A stretch of DNA of 64,000 nucleotides, taken from the NCBI GenBank assembly GCA_017447625.1, contig JAFSNB010000035.1, forward strand, positions 54,972 to 118,971, given 5' to 3'. This stretch comes from Bacteroidaceae bacterium (GTDB taxonomy: Bacteria > Bacteroidota > Bacteroidia > Bacteroidales > Bacteroidaceae). The stretch's first letter is position 1. Each line of letters starts with the position of its first letter. The position numbers and the translations under genes are program-made. Below, in pieces: positions 8,690 to 16,404 of the stretch. The notes beneath the pieces were generated by a model that made no database searches, was not told the DNA's origin, and saw nothing but the letters and a program-made list of their open reading frames with translations.

Positions 8690-10279
8690 ATGAACATAAA
8701 GATAAAGTCAGCAGGCGTCTCGTGCCTAATCGGCGACGATTACGACCGTGTATATACAGCCCTGAAGAAACAGTTTGGCACCGGCGACGAACAGCTCTTC
8801 ACCGAGCGCACGCCTGGCCACGAATATCTGCAATGGGAGCTTCCCGGCGACGGGTGGACGTCGCTCGCTGAGGGCGACCCGCTGATGCGTCAGGAGGTCA
8901 CCGACGAGTGGCACCGCCGCATGAACGCTGTGGCTGCCCGCTTCGCCTCGAACCAACAGATGGCCCAGCGGGTGCTCACCGTGCCTGACGAGAGTTTCGT
9001 CTATTACAAGGCCGACGCCGCCGGACACCTGCTCATTCGTCTCACAGCCTGGGGCTACAGGTATCCCGAACGCATCAACAGCGGAGCTGCCTCTGGCACC
9101 ACGGCACCGAAGACACAAACGGAACATGTGGTAATCGAACTGCTCTACGACGGCGAACCGGCTCCTGACCACGACTTCCGTCTTAACGGCTACCGTCGCC
9201 AGACCAACGCCGAAGGAACTACCGACCTCGGCGACCTGCCTGTAGGTTATGAGTTTGACGTAGAGGCAGATGCCGTGAAACAGCACATCACCGTCCTTCC
9301 TGGTCAGGGTCACGTGCAGATAGACATCACGGCGTTCACCCGCGTGCAGATCAACGCCACTCTCAACGGTCTCCCCTACGCCGGCGCGACCGTCAGAGTG
9401 CAGTACAAGGGGCGCGACATCACCCTCACCACCAACGAGATGGGCGTTTGCGCCACAACGCTCCCCATCGACCCCGAAGCTGGCCTCTGCACCGTAAGCC
9501 TCGACAACGAGACCCAGCAGCAGCCGCTCATCGCAGGCGAAAACACTTTCACCTTCCACATCACTAAGGAAGAGGAGAAAGCCCCCGAAAAGCCCATAGA
9601 GACTCCTGAAGAAGTCTTTCCCCCCGAGAAGCCTGAAGAGAGGCCTGAGGAGCCTGCCAAGCGCACCTTCCAGCCCATAATCGAGGTGGTGAACAAGGAG
9701 GGCAAAATCTGCAAGCAGTTCCCCATCAAGGTCACAGTTGGCGGAGTAACAGGCTCTTACGTCACTGATGCTCAAGGGCGTGTGCAACTCCAGCCCGTGC
9801 CAGAGGGACAGCCGATGACTGTCACCGACGGCTTCACAGGCAACACCACTCAGCTGTTTGACCTCGATGCAGATCAGCAGGTGTATGTTTTCCAACTGCC
9901 ATTCGTCACCGTAGAGAGCGAGCTGGACATCACCGTCACCGTCTATGGGCCTGACGACAAGCCTCTCAGCGGCGCCACAGCCCATTTCTCACAGCCCGGC
10001 GCTCCCAACACTCTGGCTTATCTCGACGAGAACGGACAGGCACGTCTCAGCCACGCCGACTACAAGGCCGGACTTCCTGCCACGCTGACCCTCACCGTAG
10101 GACAGGAGCAGATGAAACCCATCGAGTTCGAGCTGGACGACGAGGAGGACGAGTACTCGTTCTATCCCTACCACCGCCCCACCCTACTTACTCGCATCCT
10201 CGAAGTGGTCGGAGCCCTCGGTATCGCCGCCCTCGTGGTCTGCACCTACCTGCTTGGCGGCGCCCTGTTGTTTGGATAA
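8690..10279 (+). CDS. Tail-anchored protein with Ig-like repeats, paralogue B1
   Basis: 529 residues. The N-terminal domain (about 1-150) is shared with the protein at 10739: both have YLQW-x-LPGDGWT near residue 45 and AWGYR(Y/F)P near residue 120. Then come at least three Ig-like beta domains of the carboxypeptidase-regulatory/CnaB kind (N-E-x-G, D-x-x-G-x-V/A signatures) separated by a Pro/Glu linker. One membrane helix lies at the extreme C-terminus (about 505-527). With no signal peptide and a tail anchor, the bulk should face the cytosol. The family name is unknown. It is likely part of the complex formed by its neighbours. Confidence 0.75.
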   Translation: MNIKIKSAGVSCLIGDDYDRVYTALKKQFGTGDEQLFTERTPGHEYLQWELPGDGWTSLAEGDPLMRQEVTDEWHRRMNAVAARFASNQQMAQRVLTVPDESFVYYKADAAGHLLIRLTAWGYRYPERINSGAASGTTAPKTQTEHVVIELLYDGEPAPDHDFRLNGYRRQTNAEGTTDLGDLPVGYEFDVEADAVKQHITVLPGQGHVQIDITAFTRVQINATLNGLPYAGATVRVQYKGRDITLTTNEMGVCATTLPIDPEAGLCTVSLDNETQQQPLIAGENTFTFHITKEEEKAPEKPIETPEEVFPPEKPEERPEEPAKRTFQPIIEVVNKEGKICKQFPIKVTVGGVTGSYVTDAQGRVQLQPVPEGQPMTVTDGFTGNTTQLFDLDADQQVYVFQLPFVTVESELDITVTVYGPDDKPLSGATAHFSQPGAPNTLAYLDENGQARLSHADYKAGLPATLTLTVGQEQMKPIEFELDDEEDEYSFYPYHRPTLLTRILEVVGALGIAALVVCTYLLGGALLFG

Positions 10280-10434
10280 GACCCTCCCCCCTGCCCATCC
10301 CTTGTAGGGCGGGGAGTTATTAGAAGACAAGAATTGACATAATTCTCTTTAGTTATCAATAATTATTAACCATGACTCTTCACCCCTTGTCCTCATTTCG
10401 CTCCCTCCCTACAAGGGAGGGCGGGGGGAGAGTC
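10280..10434. repeat. Composite palindromic element 1 (155 bp)
   Basis: A reverse half (10280-10331) begins GACCCTCCCCCC on the base after the upstream stop codon. A forward half (10386-10434) ends GGGGGGAGAGTC. The two outer ends are inverted repeats and enclose an AT-rich middle. It fills nearly the whole spacer before the DUF1294 gene. Confidence 0.85.
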
Positions 10435-10457
10435 TCCTTAACCTTTTAACTTTAAAC

Positions 10458-10724
10458 ATGACTCTCCTCTATAGCTATCTGTTCGTAATGAACATCATTG
10501 CGTTCCTCTTCTACGCAGAGGACAAGCGTTTTGCTTACTATAGCCGTTGGCGTATTCCCGAGGCCGTGTTGCTTGGCACAGCTGTCCTCGGCGGAGCCTA
10601 CGGAGCAGGTGCTGCAATGTGGCTCTTTCGCCACAAGACGCGCCACACTGCCTTCTTATGGACAGTCCCAATCGCGTTTTTCGCGTGGCTCGTCCTCTTT
10701 ATTATCCTTTACATTTCCCTTTAA
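10458..10724 (+). CDS. DUF1294 small membrane protein
   Basis: 88 residues. The sequence fits the DUF1294 family closely: an N-terminal helix ending in MNIIAF-x-FYAEDKR, then a conserved WRIPE motif, a Gly-rich second helix (LGGAYGAGAAM), FRHKTRH, and a final helix. Three membrane segments are predicted. DUF1294 proteins are small inner-membrane proteins of unknown function. It sits inside the GTPase cluster between the two Ig-like paralogues, but the family is widespread elsewhere, so membership in the same complex is only suggested by position. Confidence 0.9.
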   Translation: MTLLYSYLFVMNIIAFLFYAEDKRFAYYSRWRIPEAVLLGTAVLGGAYGAGAAMWLFRHKTRHTAFLWTVPIAFFAWLVLFIILYISL

Positions 10725-10738
10725 CTACCCTTCATTAA

Positions 10739-13375
10739 ATGAACATCAAGCTGAACATAAGCGGCATCGCCCCGCTGTTCCCCCAACATGTGCCTATAGC
10801 CCAGGTATATAGCCAACTCAGGAACAAAGCCAAAAGCGCGAACCTGCTTCTGGCCGAGCCGCAGACGGGCGTCGGTTATCTGCAATGGACCTTGCCGGGA
10901 GACGGATGGACAGCCTATACCAAAGGTGATGAAGCCGAACGCGAGGCTGTGGCAGAGGCTTACAACCAGCGCAAGGCAACGCTACAGGCAGCTATGGACG
11001 ATCGCACGGCCGCCGCCCTCTTCACCCTGCCGTCCAACGACTATATCTTCTTCCGCGCTGCCGCCGACGGCTACGACATCGGCATAGCAGCCTGGGGCTA
11101 CCGCTTCCCCAATCAGTCGCCGGGCGGCGAACTGGGAAGTACCCTGCGGAAGCAGAAGCTGCAGAACGTTAGCATCGGCTTCCTCTTGGACGGAGAGCGC
11201 CTGCCTGCCACATCCTTCCATATAGACAGCCCGCAGACCGGCTATTTGCGAGCTACAGGGCAAGACGGCCTCTTCCACTCTGACCACCCGCTGGAGGTTG
11301 GAAGTACACATACAATTTATACGCTTGATGGGCAATCCTTCCCCTTCACTGTTGTTGAGGGGCAAGAAGAATATCTCATAGATCTCACTCCGCCCAAACC
11401 GGAGCCGGAGCCAGAACCCGAGCCCGAACCCGAACCCGAGCCGGAGCCAGAACCTGTTCCTGTACCAGACCCGGATCCTGTGCCAGAACCTGAGCCAGAA
11501 CCTGAGCCCGTCGTCGCGCAGCCAGTCCTCCCCCCCACGGGGGGAGATAGAGAGGGGCATCGTCGCTGGTGGTGGCTTCTCCTCCTGTTACTCCCACTCT
11601 TGTTGCTTATCCGCTGTCAGAAAGACATCACCGTCACCTGCACAGAGCCGGACACCGAGGCTCCGATAGACAGCCTGCCAGTAACCATCGACTACCAGGC
11701 CCACTACCTCTGGAAAGACGCGCGGCTCTTCGCCACCGATTCCATAAGCCTCACTCAGAAGACGGACTCCGCAGGACAGACCGTGTTCCGCAACCTCCCT
11801 TGCAGCGTGTTCAGCTACATCTTCTATTGCCTCAGCCAAGCCGCATTCACGGCAAAAAGCGGTTGTTATGCAGCTGCTGGCGAAGAGCATAACTTCCACT
11901 ATACCAGAAACGTACATCTGAAGATGTTGCCGCGCCGCGAAGACCTCCACGTGCAAGTCATCGACGAGGAGACACGCGACCCGCTGCCAGATGCCACCTT
12001 GGTCTATCGCTACAAAGAGCTGGGCGAAGAGCACACCGATTCCGTCCGCGCAGACGCCTCCGGCATAGCCACAATACCGCAAATGCGCTACTGCGCCACA
12101 GTGGATCTCGCAGCCCACTGTCATGGGTATGCAGACACCCTGCGCACCGACGCGCCCTGTCAGGAGCTTGTGGCAGCCAATGACTCCACCGCCCTGCCCC
12201 TGCGCCCGATAAAACAGCGCTTCACCTTTTTCGTCAAGAACAAGGAGACACACCAGCCTATCCCCGACGCCACCGCCATCGTCACGCTGACATACAACAG
12301 CCGCAAGATTCAGCGCACCGTACACACCAGCACCGACGGCAAGGGCATCGCAGCATACGATAGCGCGTTCGTGCTGGCCACCGTTGCCATCCACGCCAGC
12401 AAGATTCACTTCCACGACGGCGACCTCGAGGGAGGCCCCTTCACCGTGGAACAGTTCGTTCGCCAGGACGATGACACCCGCACCGTATGGCTCGAACATG
12501 AGCCTTACACCTGCGAGTTCGTAATAGTCGATTCCATTACAGGCCGTCCCGTAGAGGGTGTACGCAACCGTATCAAAATCACTGACCCGAGCGGCAAGAC
12601 CGAAACCGTAGAGGAGATAAGCAACCGTAACGGCGTTATCCCCGTGAAAGCCAAGGAAGGCTCGCGCATAGAAATCATTTCCGAGAAAGACCCCGCATAC
12701 AAGAAACACAGTCAGGTTGTGCCTAAGTTCAGGGACAAGGAGAAGATTCGCATGACTCCGAACCTCGTCTCTCTGGAATTCCGTACTATCAACGGCGTCA
12801 ACGGCAAGGTGCTCCCCGACTGCGCCCTATCTATCAGCGCCTCCATAACCGGACGGCACGCACCCACCAACAGCGGCAACGGCGTGTTCACAGTAGATGG
12901 CTTACAGCGCGACGAGCTACTGAGCATCACAGCCTCCAAGCCGCAGTTCGGCTCTAACAGCACCAAGGTGCGCAACGCTCCCGTAAACACACTTATGACA
13001 GCCCCGCAGGACCGCCGCGACATACCGCTCAAGCCCGACCTGCCCCCGTGTCAGGGCGGAACTATCACTCCACGAAAGATGGGACAGCCGTTGGATCACA
13101 AGCAGACATACAACATGGGACAGCATTGCGGAGACTTCGTCCTGCACGGCGACGCATACAGCCAGGCCGACCACTTCATAGTCTATGACGGCCCCACAGC
13201 CGATCCATCGCGCCAGATATTCCCGAAGCCCGGCCAGAACAACTTCCTTCAGGACAAGTTCTCTCTGCGCCTCCACTTCACCGACTGGACCGTCACCGTA
13301 GTTGTCAAGACCTACAACAACAACTCCGAGTGGAAATACATGGTGGACTGCCCCACCGCCCCCTGCCCCCACTAA
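10739..13375 (+). CDS. Single-pass protein with long Ig-like region, paralogue B2
   Basis: 878 residues. Residues 1-150 are paralogous to the protein at 8690. Next is a Pro-Glu repeat of about 40 residues, the repeat-derived VLPPTGGDREG, a tryptophan/leucine-rich membrane helix (about 277-293), then about 580 residues with several Ig-like or regulatory-like beta repeats (D-E-x-T-x-x-P-L-P-D-A, N-K-E-T-H-Q-P-I-P-D-A) and a C-terminal beta domain. With no signal peptide, an N-in/C-out topology puts the Ig-like part in the periplasm. The Pro-Glu tract is like those of envelope-spanning proteins, but here it precedes the helix and so should be cytosolic. This is the last gene of the cluster. Confidence 0.75.
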   Translation: MNIKLNISGIAPLFPQHVPIAQVYSQLRNKAKSANLLLAEPQTGVGYLQWTLPGDGWTAYTKGDEAEREAVAEAYNQRKATLQAAMDDRTAAALFTLPSNDYIFFRAAADGYDIGIAAWGYRFPNQSPGGELGSTLRKQKLQNVSIGFLLDGERLPATSFHIDSPQTGYLRATGQDGLFHSDHPLEVGSTHTIYTLDGQSFPFTVVEGQEEYLIDLTPPKPEPEPEPEPEPEPEPEPEPVPVPDPDPVPEPEPEPEPVVAQPVLPPTGGDREGHRRWWWLLLLLLPLLLLIRCQKDITVTCTEPDTEAPIDSLPVTIDYQAHYLWKDARLFATDSISLTQKTDSAGQTVFRNLPCSVFSYIFYCLSQAAFTAKSGCYAAAGEEHNFHYTRNVHLKMLPRREDLHVQVIDEETRDPLPDATLVYRYKELGEEHTDSVRADASGIATIPQMRYCATVDLAAHCHGYADTLRTDAPCQELVAANDSTALPLRPIKQRFTFFVKNKETHQPIPDATAIVTLTYNSRKIQRTVHTSTDGKGIAAYDSAFVLATVAIHASKIHFHDGDLEGGPFTVEQFVRQDDDTRTVWLEHEPYTCEFVIVDSITGRPVEGVRNRIKITDPSGKTETVEEISNRNGVIPVKAKEGSRIEIISEKDPAYKKHSQVVPKFRDKEKIRMTPNLVSLEFRTINGVNGKVLPDCALSISASITGRHAPTNSGNGVFTVDGLQRDELLSITASKPQFGSNSTKVRNAPVNTLMTAPQDRRDIPLKPDLPPCQGGTITPRKMGQPLDHKQTYNMGQHCGDFVLHGDAYSQADHFIVYDGPTADPSRQIFPKPGQNNFLQDKFSLRLHFTDWTVTVVVKTYNNNSEWKYMVDCPTAPCPH
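11527..11558 (+). repeat. Palindromic repeat, type B, in frame
   Basis: CCTCCCCCCCACGGGGGGAG then ATAGAGAGGGGC, read as LPPTGGDREG, directly before the membrane helix. This is the third gene of the cluster with this peptide in that position. Confidence 0.85.
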
Positions 13376-13379
13376 GGAG

Positions 13380-13545
13380 GACTCTCCCCCCTGCCCCTCC
13401 CTGTGAGTGAGGGGAGTAGTTAGAGGACAAGGGAAGAAACCAAATGTAAAATGTAGAATGTAGAATTGAGAACTATGAATAAAGAGAATTTATCCTGCCA
13501 ATCTCATTCTGCTCCCTCCCTACAAGGGAGGGCGGGGGGAGAGTC
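13380..13545. repeat. Composite palindromic element 2 (166 bp)
   Basis: The reverse half (13380-13431) starts GACTCTCCCCCC, four bases after a stop codon. Then come AATGTAR heptamers and an ATG at 13475. The forward half (13503-13545) ends GGGGGGAGAGTC. It resembles element 5 at 56463-56625 along almost its full length, including the start codon and the first 24 codons. Confidence 0.9.
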
Positions 13546-14017
13546 CGCTACATCCATTTTGTTCGTCTGTCACGGAAACATCTGCCGCAGCCCGATGGCT
13601 GAGTTCGTAATGAAGGACTTGGTAGAGAAGGCCGGTCTCGCAGACCAGTTCTATATCGAGTCCGCAGCCACCTCAACCGAGGAGATTGGAAACCCCGTCT
13701 ATCCCCCAGCCCGCGCGAAATTGGCAGAACACGGAATCGGGTGCCGAGGCAAGACTGCCCGTCAGATGACCCGCGCCGACTACGACCGCTTCGACCTACT
13801 CATCGGGATGGACCGCTGGAACATCCGCAACATGCAACGGATTTGCGGAGACGATCCAGACGGCAAGATCCATCTCCTCATGGACTACACCGAACGCCCG
13901 GGCGAAGTAGCTGACCCCTGGTACACCGGCAATTTCGATGCCACGTGGCGTGACGTCCTCGAAGGCTGCCAAGGACTCCTCAATAAGCTCAGTTTCTCCG
14001 TATCAACCTCCTTCTGA
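13475..14017 (+). CDS. Low-molecular-weight protein-tyrosine phosphatase
   Basis: 180 residues. It removes phosphate from phosphotyrosine proteins through a cysteine-phosphate intermediate. The signature CHGNICRS has the nucleophile at Cys32 and the P-loop arginine at Arg38; the general acid is the Asp of ADPWY near residue 150. In family members the catalytic Cys is usually within the first 10-15 residues. Here an extra stretch, containing SAPSLQGRAGGES, is encoded by a palindromic repeat that also supplies the ATG. A TTG at 13466 is an alternative start. Partners are unknown; it follows the GTPase cluster but lies beyond a composite repeat, so operon membership is uncertain. Confidence 0.92.
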   Translation: MNKENLSCQSHSAPSLQGRAGGESATSILFVCHGNICRSPMAEFVMKDLVEKAGLADQFYIESAATSTEEIGNPVYPPARAKLAEHGIGCRGKTARQMTRADYDRFDLLIGMDRWNIRNMQRICGDDPDGKIHLLMDYTERPGEVADPWYTGNFDATWRDVLEGCQGLLNKLSFSVSTSF

Positions 14018-14029
14018 TATTTTTCAATA

Positions 14030-14059
14030 AAGAAGCCGCCCCAAGAGGAGCGGCTTCTT
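14030..14059. terminator. Bidirectional terminator hairpin
   Basis: A perfect 10-bp stem (AAGAAGCCGC / GCGGCTTCTT) with a 10-base loop lies between the convergent phosphatase and aldolase genes. T-rich flanks on both strands suit termination in both directions. Confidence 0.85.
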
Positions 14060-14084
14060 ACATTAATTAATAATAAGGGAGATT

Positions 14085-15083
14085 TTAGAGTTTGTCGTTG
14101 GAGCCGAGCACATTCACAATCTTGTGGATGTACATCTTCTTCATGTTCTCACGAGCGGGCTTCAGATACTGACGCGGATCGAAGTGGCTGGGGTTCTCAG
14201 CGAGGTACTTGCGGATAGCAGCAGTCATAGCCAGGCGGCTGTCGGAGTCGATGTTGATCTTGCACACAGCGCTCTTGCTGGCTTCGCGCAGCTGCTCCTC
14301 GGGGATACCGACTGCATCAGGCAACTTGCCACCGTAGGCGTTGATGGTGTCCACCTCTTCCTGAGGCACGGAGCTGGAACCGTGGAGCACGATGGGGAAG
14401 CCGGGGATGCGCTTCTCAATCTCATGCAGGATGTTGAAAGCGAGGGGAGGAGGCACGAGTTTGCCGGTCTTCGGGTCACGGGTGCACTGCTCAGGGGTGA
14501 ACTTGTAAGCGCCGTGGCTGGTGCCGATGGAGATGGCGAGGCTATCGCAACCGCTACGCTTACTAAAGTCTTCCACTTCCTCGGGACGGGTGTAGTGGCT
14601 AACAGCGCTACTGACCTCGTCCTCAACACCTGCGAGGACACCGAGCTCAGCCTCAACGGTTACATCGTGAGCATGAGCATACTCTACGACCTTCTTGGTG
14701 ATAGCGATGTTCTCTTCATAGGGGAGAGCACTGCCGTCGAACATGACGCTGGAGAAACCGTTGTCAATGCACTCCTTGCAAATCTCAAAGCTGTCACCGT
14801 GGTCGAGGTGAAGGGCAATCTGAGGATTGGGACAGCCGAGCTCCTTGGCATACTCCACAGCACCCTGAGCCATGTAGCGGAGGATGGTGCCGTTGGCGTA
14901 GTTGCGAGCGCCCTTGCTGACCTGCATGATGACGGGAGAGTTGGTCTCCACAGCGGCCTGCACGATGGCCTGCATCTGCTCCATAGTGTTGAAATTGAAT
15001 GCGGGGATTGCATAGCCGCCCGCAACTGCCTTCTTGAACATCTCACGGGTGTTCACCAGGCCTAACTCTTTGTAGCTTACCAT
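14085..15083 (-). CDS. fba: Fructose-bisphosphate aldolase, class II
   Basis: 332 residues, a normal length for the longer class II form. It cleaves fructose 1,6-bisphosphate to dihydroxyacetone phosphate and glyceraldehyde 3-phosphate in glycolysis and runs the reverse in gluconeogenesis. Family motifs are present: LHLDHGD with a zinc histidine and the catalytic Asp, VEAELG, GTSHGAYK and VLHGSSS (zinc histidines and phosphate-binding loop), and NIDSDSR near the end. The start MVSYKELG is typical. It stands alone on the minus strand, sharing a terminator with the phosphatase. Its leader (15084-15125) is AT-rich with short tandem repeats. Confidence 0.96.
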   Translation of the reverse strand: MVSYKELGLVNTREMFKKAVAGGYAIPAFNFNTMEQMQAIVQAAVETNSPVIMQVSKGARNYANGTILRYMAQGAVEYAKELGCPNPQIALHLDHGDSFEICKECIDNGFSSVMFDGSALPYEENIAITKKVVEYAHAHDVTVEAELGVLAGVEDEVSSAVSHYTRPEEVEDFSKRSGCDSLAISIGTSHGAYKFTPEQCTRDPKTGKLVPPPLAFNILHEIEKRIPGFPIVLHGSSSVPQEEVDTINAYGGKLPDAVGIPEEQLREASKSAVCKINIDSDSRLAMTAAIRKYLAENPSHFDPRQYLKPARENMKKMYIHKIVNVLGSNDKL

Positions 15084-15186
15084 AGATGAGTAATTTAAAA
15101 ATTAAAAAGTAAAAATTAAAAATTTAGTGATATGTTTTAAACGATTGAAAGCTCTGAGCAGATTATTCTACATTTTACATTATTTC

Positions 15187-16224
15187 TTATTGTTGTTTTA
15201 AGAAATAGGTGACTACGGGAAGGTGGTCGCTGTAGCCGTCGAGCCACACGCCCGAGGCGTGGGTGCGCTTAGGCGAACCTTTGTACTTGCCTTCCTGCTG
15301 CATGAGATAGGGGAAACGCTGTATCTCTGCCTGATAGAAGGTGAGGGTGCGGTAGTCCTTGGTGCCGGCTGCGTCAAGGCAGTTGGGCGTCATAACAATC
15401 TGGTCGAAGAGGTTCCATGAGCCCTGATACATGAGGGTTCCGGGGCCATCGAGGAGCATTTGCCAGAAGGGGTTGTACATGTTGCCGGGCTTGGCTCCGT
15501 CGGCGATCTTACGGCGTGCGCCGAGGCACTTGGCCATAGACTTGTCCATCGGGTCGTCGTTCATATCGCCCATAACCAGAATCTTCATGTTCGGATTGGC
15601 CTTGAGGATGCTGTCCTTCTCGGCACGAACCATTGTGCCGGCAGCCTCACGGGCAGTGGAACCGGAGAAGCGGCTCGGCCAGTGGCAAACGATGACAGTG
15701 AGGCTGTCGCCTGCCATCTCGCCCTGAACGGTGAGGAATCCACGTGTGGGGCGGGTGATATGCTCGTTGAGGACGTAAGGCTGAAGCCACGTCTTGGCGG
15801 GACGGAAGAAGTCGGGACGGTAGAGCAGGCCGCAATCGACGCCGCGCTGGTCGGGTCCCTCGATATGGATAAACTTGTAACCGCGCTTGGAGAGAGCAGG
15901 ACGGGCCACGAGGTCAGACAGACAGTGCTTGTTCTCCACCTCGCTGACTCCGATGATGGCACATCCGATGCCGGGCAGACGCTTCGTGCCCATGTCCGAC
16001 AGAGCCTGACTCATGTTGTTCAGCTTGTGGTCGTACTTCATTTCCGTCCAGTGGTTATCACCGTCGGGGAGGTACTCATAGTCGTTCTTGCCCTCATCGT
16101 GAGTGATGTCAAAGAGGTTCTCCAAATTGTAGAAGCCAATGGCGTACAAGCCTATCTGCCGCTGCTGGGCAACTGCCGTCGCAGCCAGCAGGAAAAGAGC
16201 TGTAAAAAGGATGTTCTTACGCAT
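15187..16224 (-). CDS. Exported endonuclease/exonuclease/phosphatase-family hydrolase
   Basis: 345 residues. Signal peptide MRKNILFTALFLLAATAVA, cleaved near AQQ. The DNase I-like fold is shown by its motifs in order: GFYNLENLFD, GVSEVEN (metal-binding Glu), HWPSR, MGDMNDDP, and the C-terminal SDHLPVVTYF with the catalytic His. Members include DNases, phosphodiesterases and phosphatases, so the substrate is not set by sequence. It is divergent from a TonB receptor gene that is followed by another nuclease, which favours extracellular nucleic acid as substrate. Confidence 0.88.
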   Translation of the reverse strand: MRKNILFTALFLLAATAVAQQRQIGLYAIGFYNLENLFDITHDEGKNDYEYLPDGDNHWTEMKYDHKLNNMSQALSDMGTKRLPGIGCAIIGVSEVENKHCLSDLVARPALSKRGYKFIHIEGPDQRGVDCGLLYRPDFFRPAKTWLQPYVLNEHITRPTRGFLTVQGEMAGDSLTVIVCHWPSRFSGSTAREAAGTMVRAEKDSILKANPNMKILVMGDMNDDPMDKSMAKCLGARRKIADGAKPGNMYNPFWQMLLDGPGTLMYQGSWNLFDQIVMTPNCLDAAGTKDYRTLTFYQAEIQRFPYLMQQEGKYKGSPKRTHASGVWLDGYSDHLPVVTYFLKQQ

Positions 16225-16264
16225 ATCTGACTCGATTCTTCGGTTGTATGTTACGATTTTGGTG

Positions 16265-16298
16265 CAAAGTTAATAGTTTTCATCATAGGAAGGGCAAA
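16265..16298 (-). promoter_or_regulatory. Bacteroidota-type promoter, minus strand
   Basis: On the minus strand, TAACTTTG (-7) at 16265-16272 lies 22 bases after TTTG (-33) at 16295-16298. The spacer is slightly long. It is well placed for the exported hydrolase gene. Confidence 0.6.
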
Positions 16299-16404
16299 AA
16301 GATGAGAAAATTTTGCATTAGACCAAAAAAAGGTGCAATCTCTTTCCGTAATCCAATATTTTTTTGTTCCTTTGTGGCGCAAAAACACTGACGTAAACCA
16401 ACCA

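Noticed and set aside
8726-9985. Minus-strand frame of 419 codons opposite the Ig-like protein
   Set aside because: The plus-strand frame has a paralogue at 10739 and operon context; the antisense frame reflects codon bias.
4408-11558. LPPTGG before membrane helices as sortase LPXTG anchors
   Set aside because: The helices are internal, not followed by a short basic tail, the organism looks Gram-negative, and the peptide is the translation of a DNA repeat also found in cytosolic AroE.
14124-15065. Long plus-strand frame (313 codons) opposite the aldolase
   Set aside because: It is antisense to a clear, fully conserved fba gene and has no recognisable domain.
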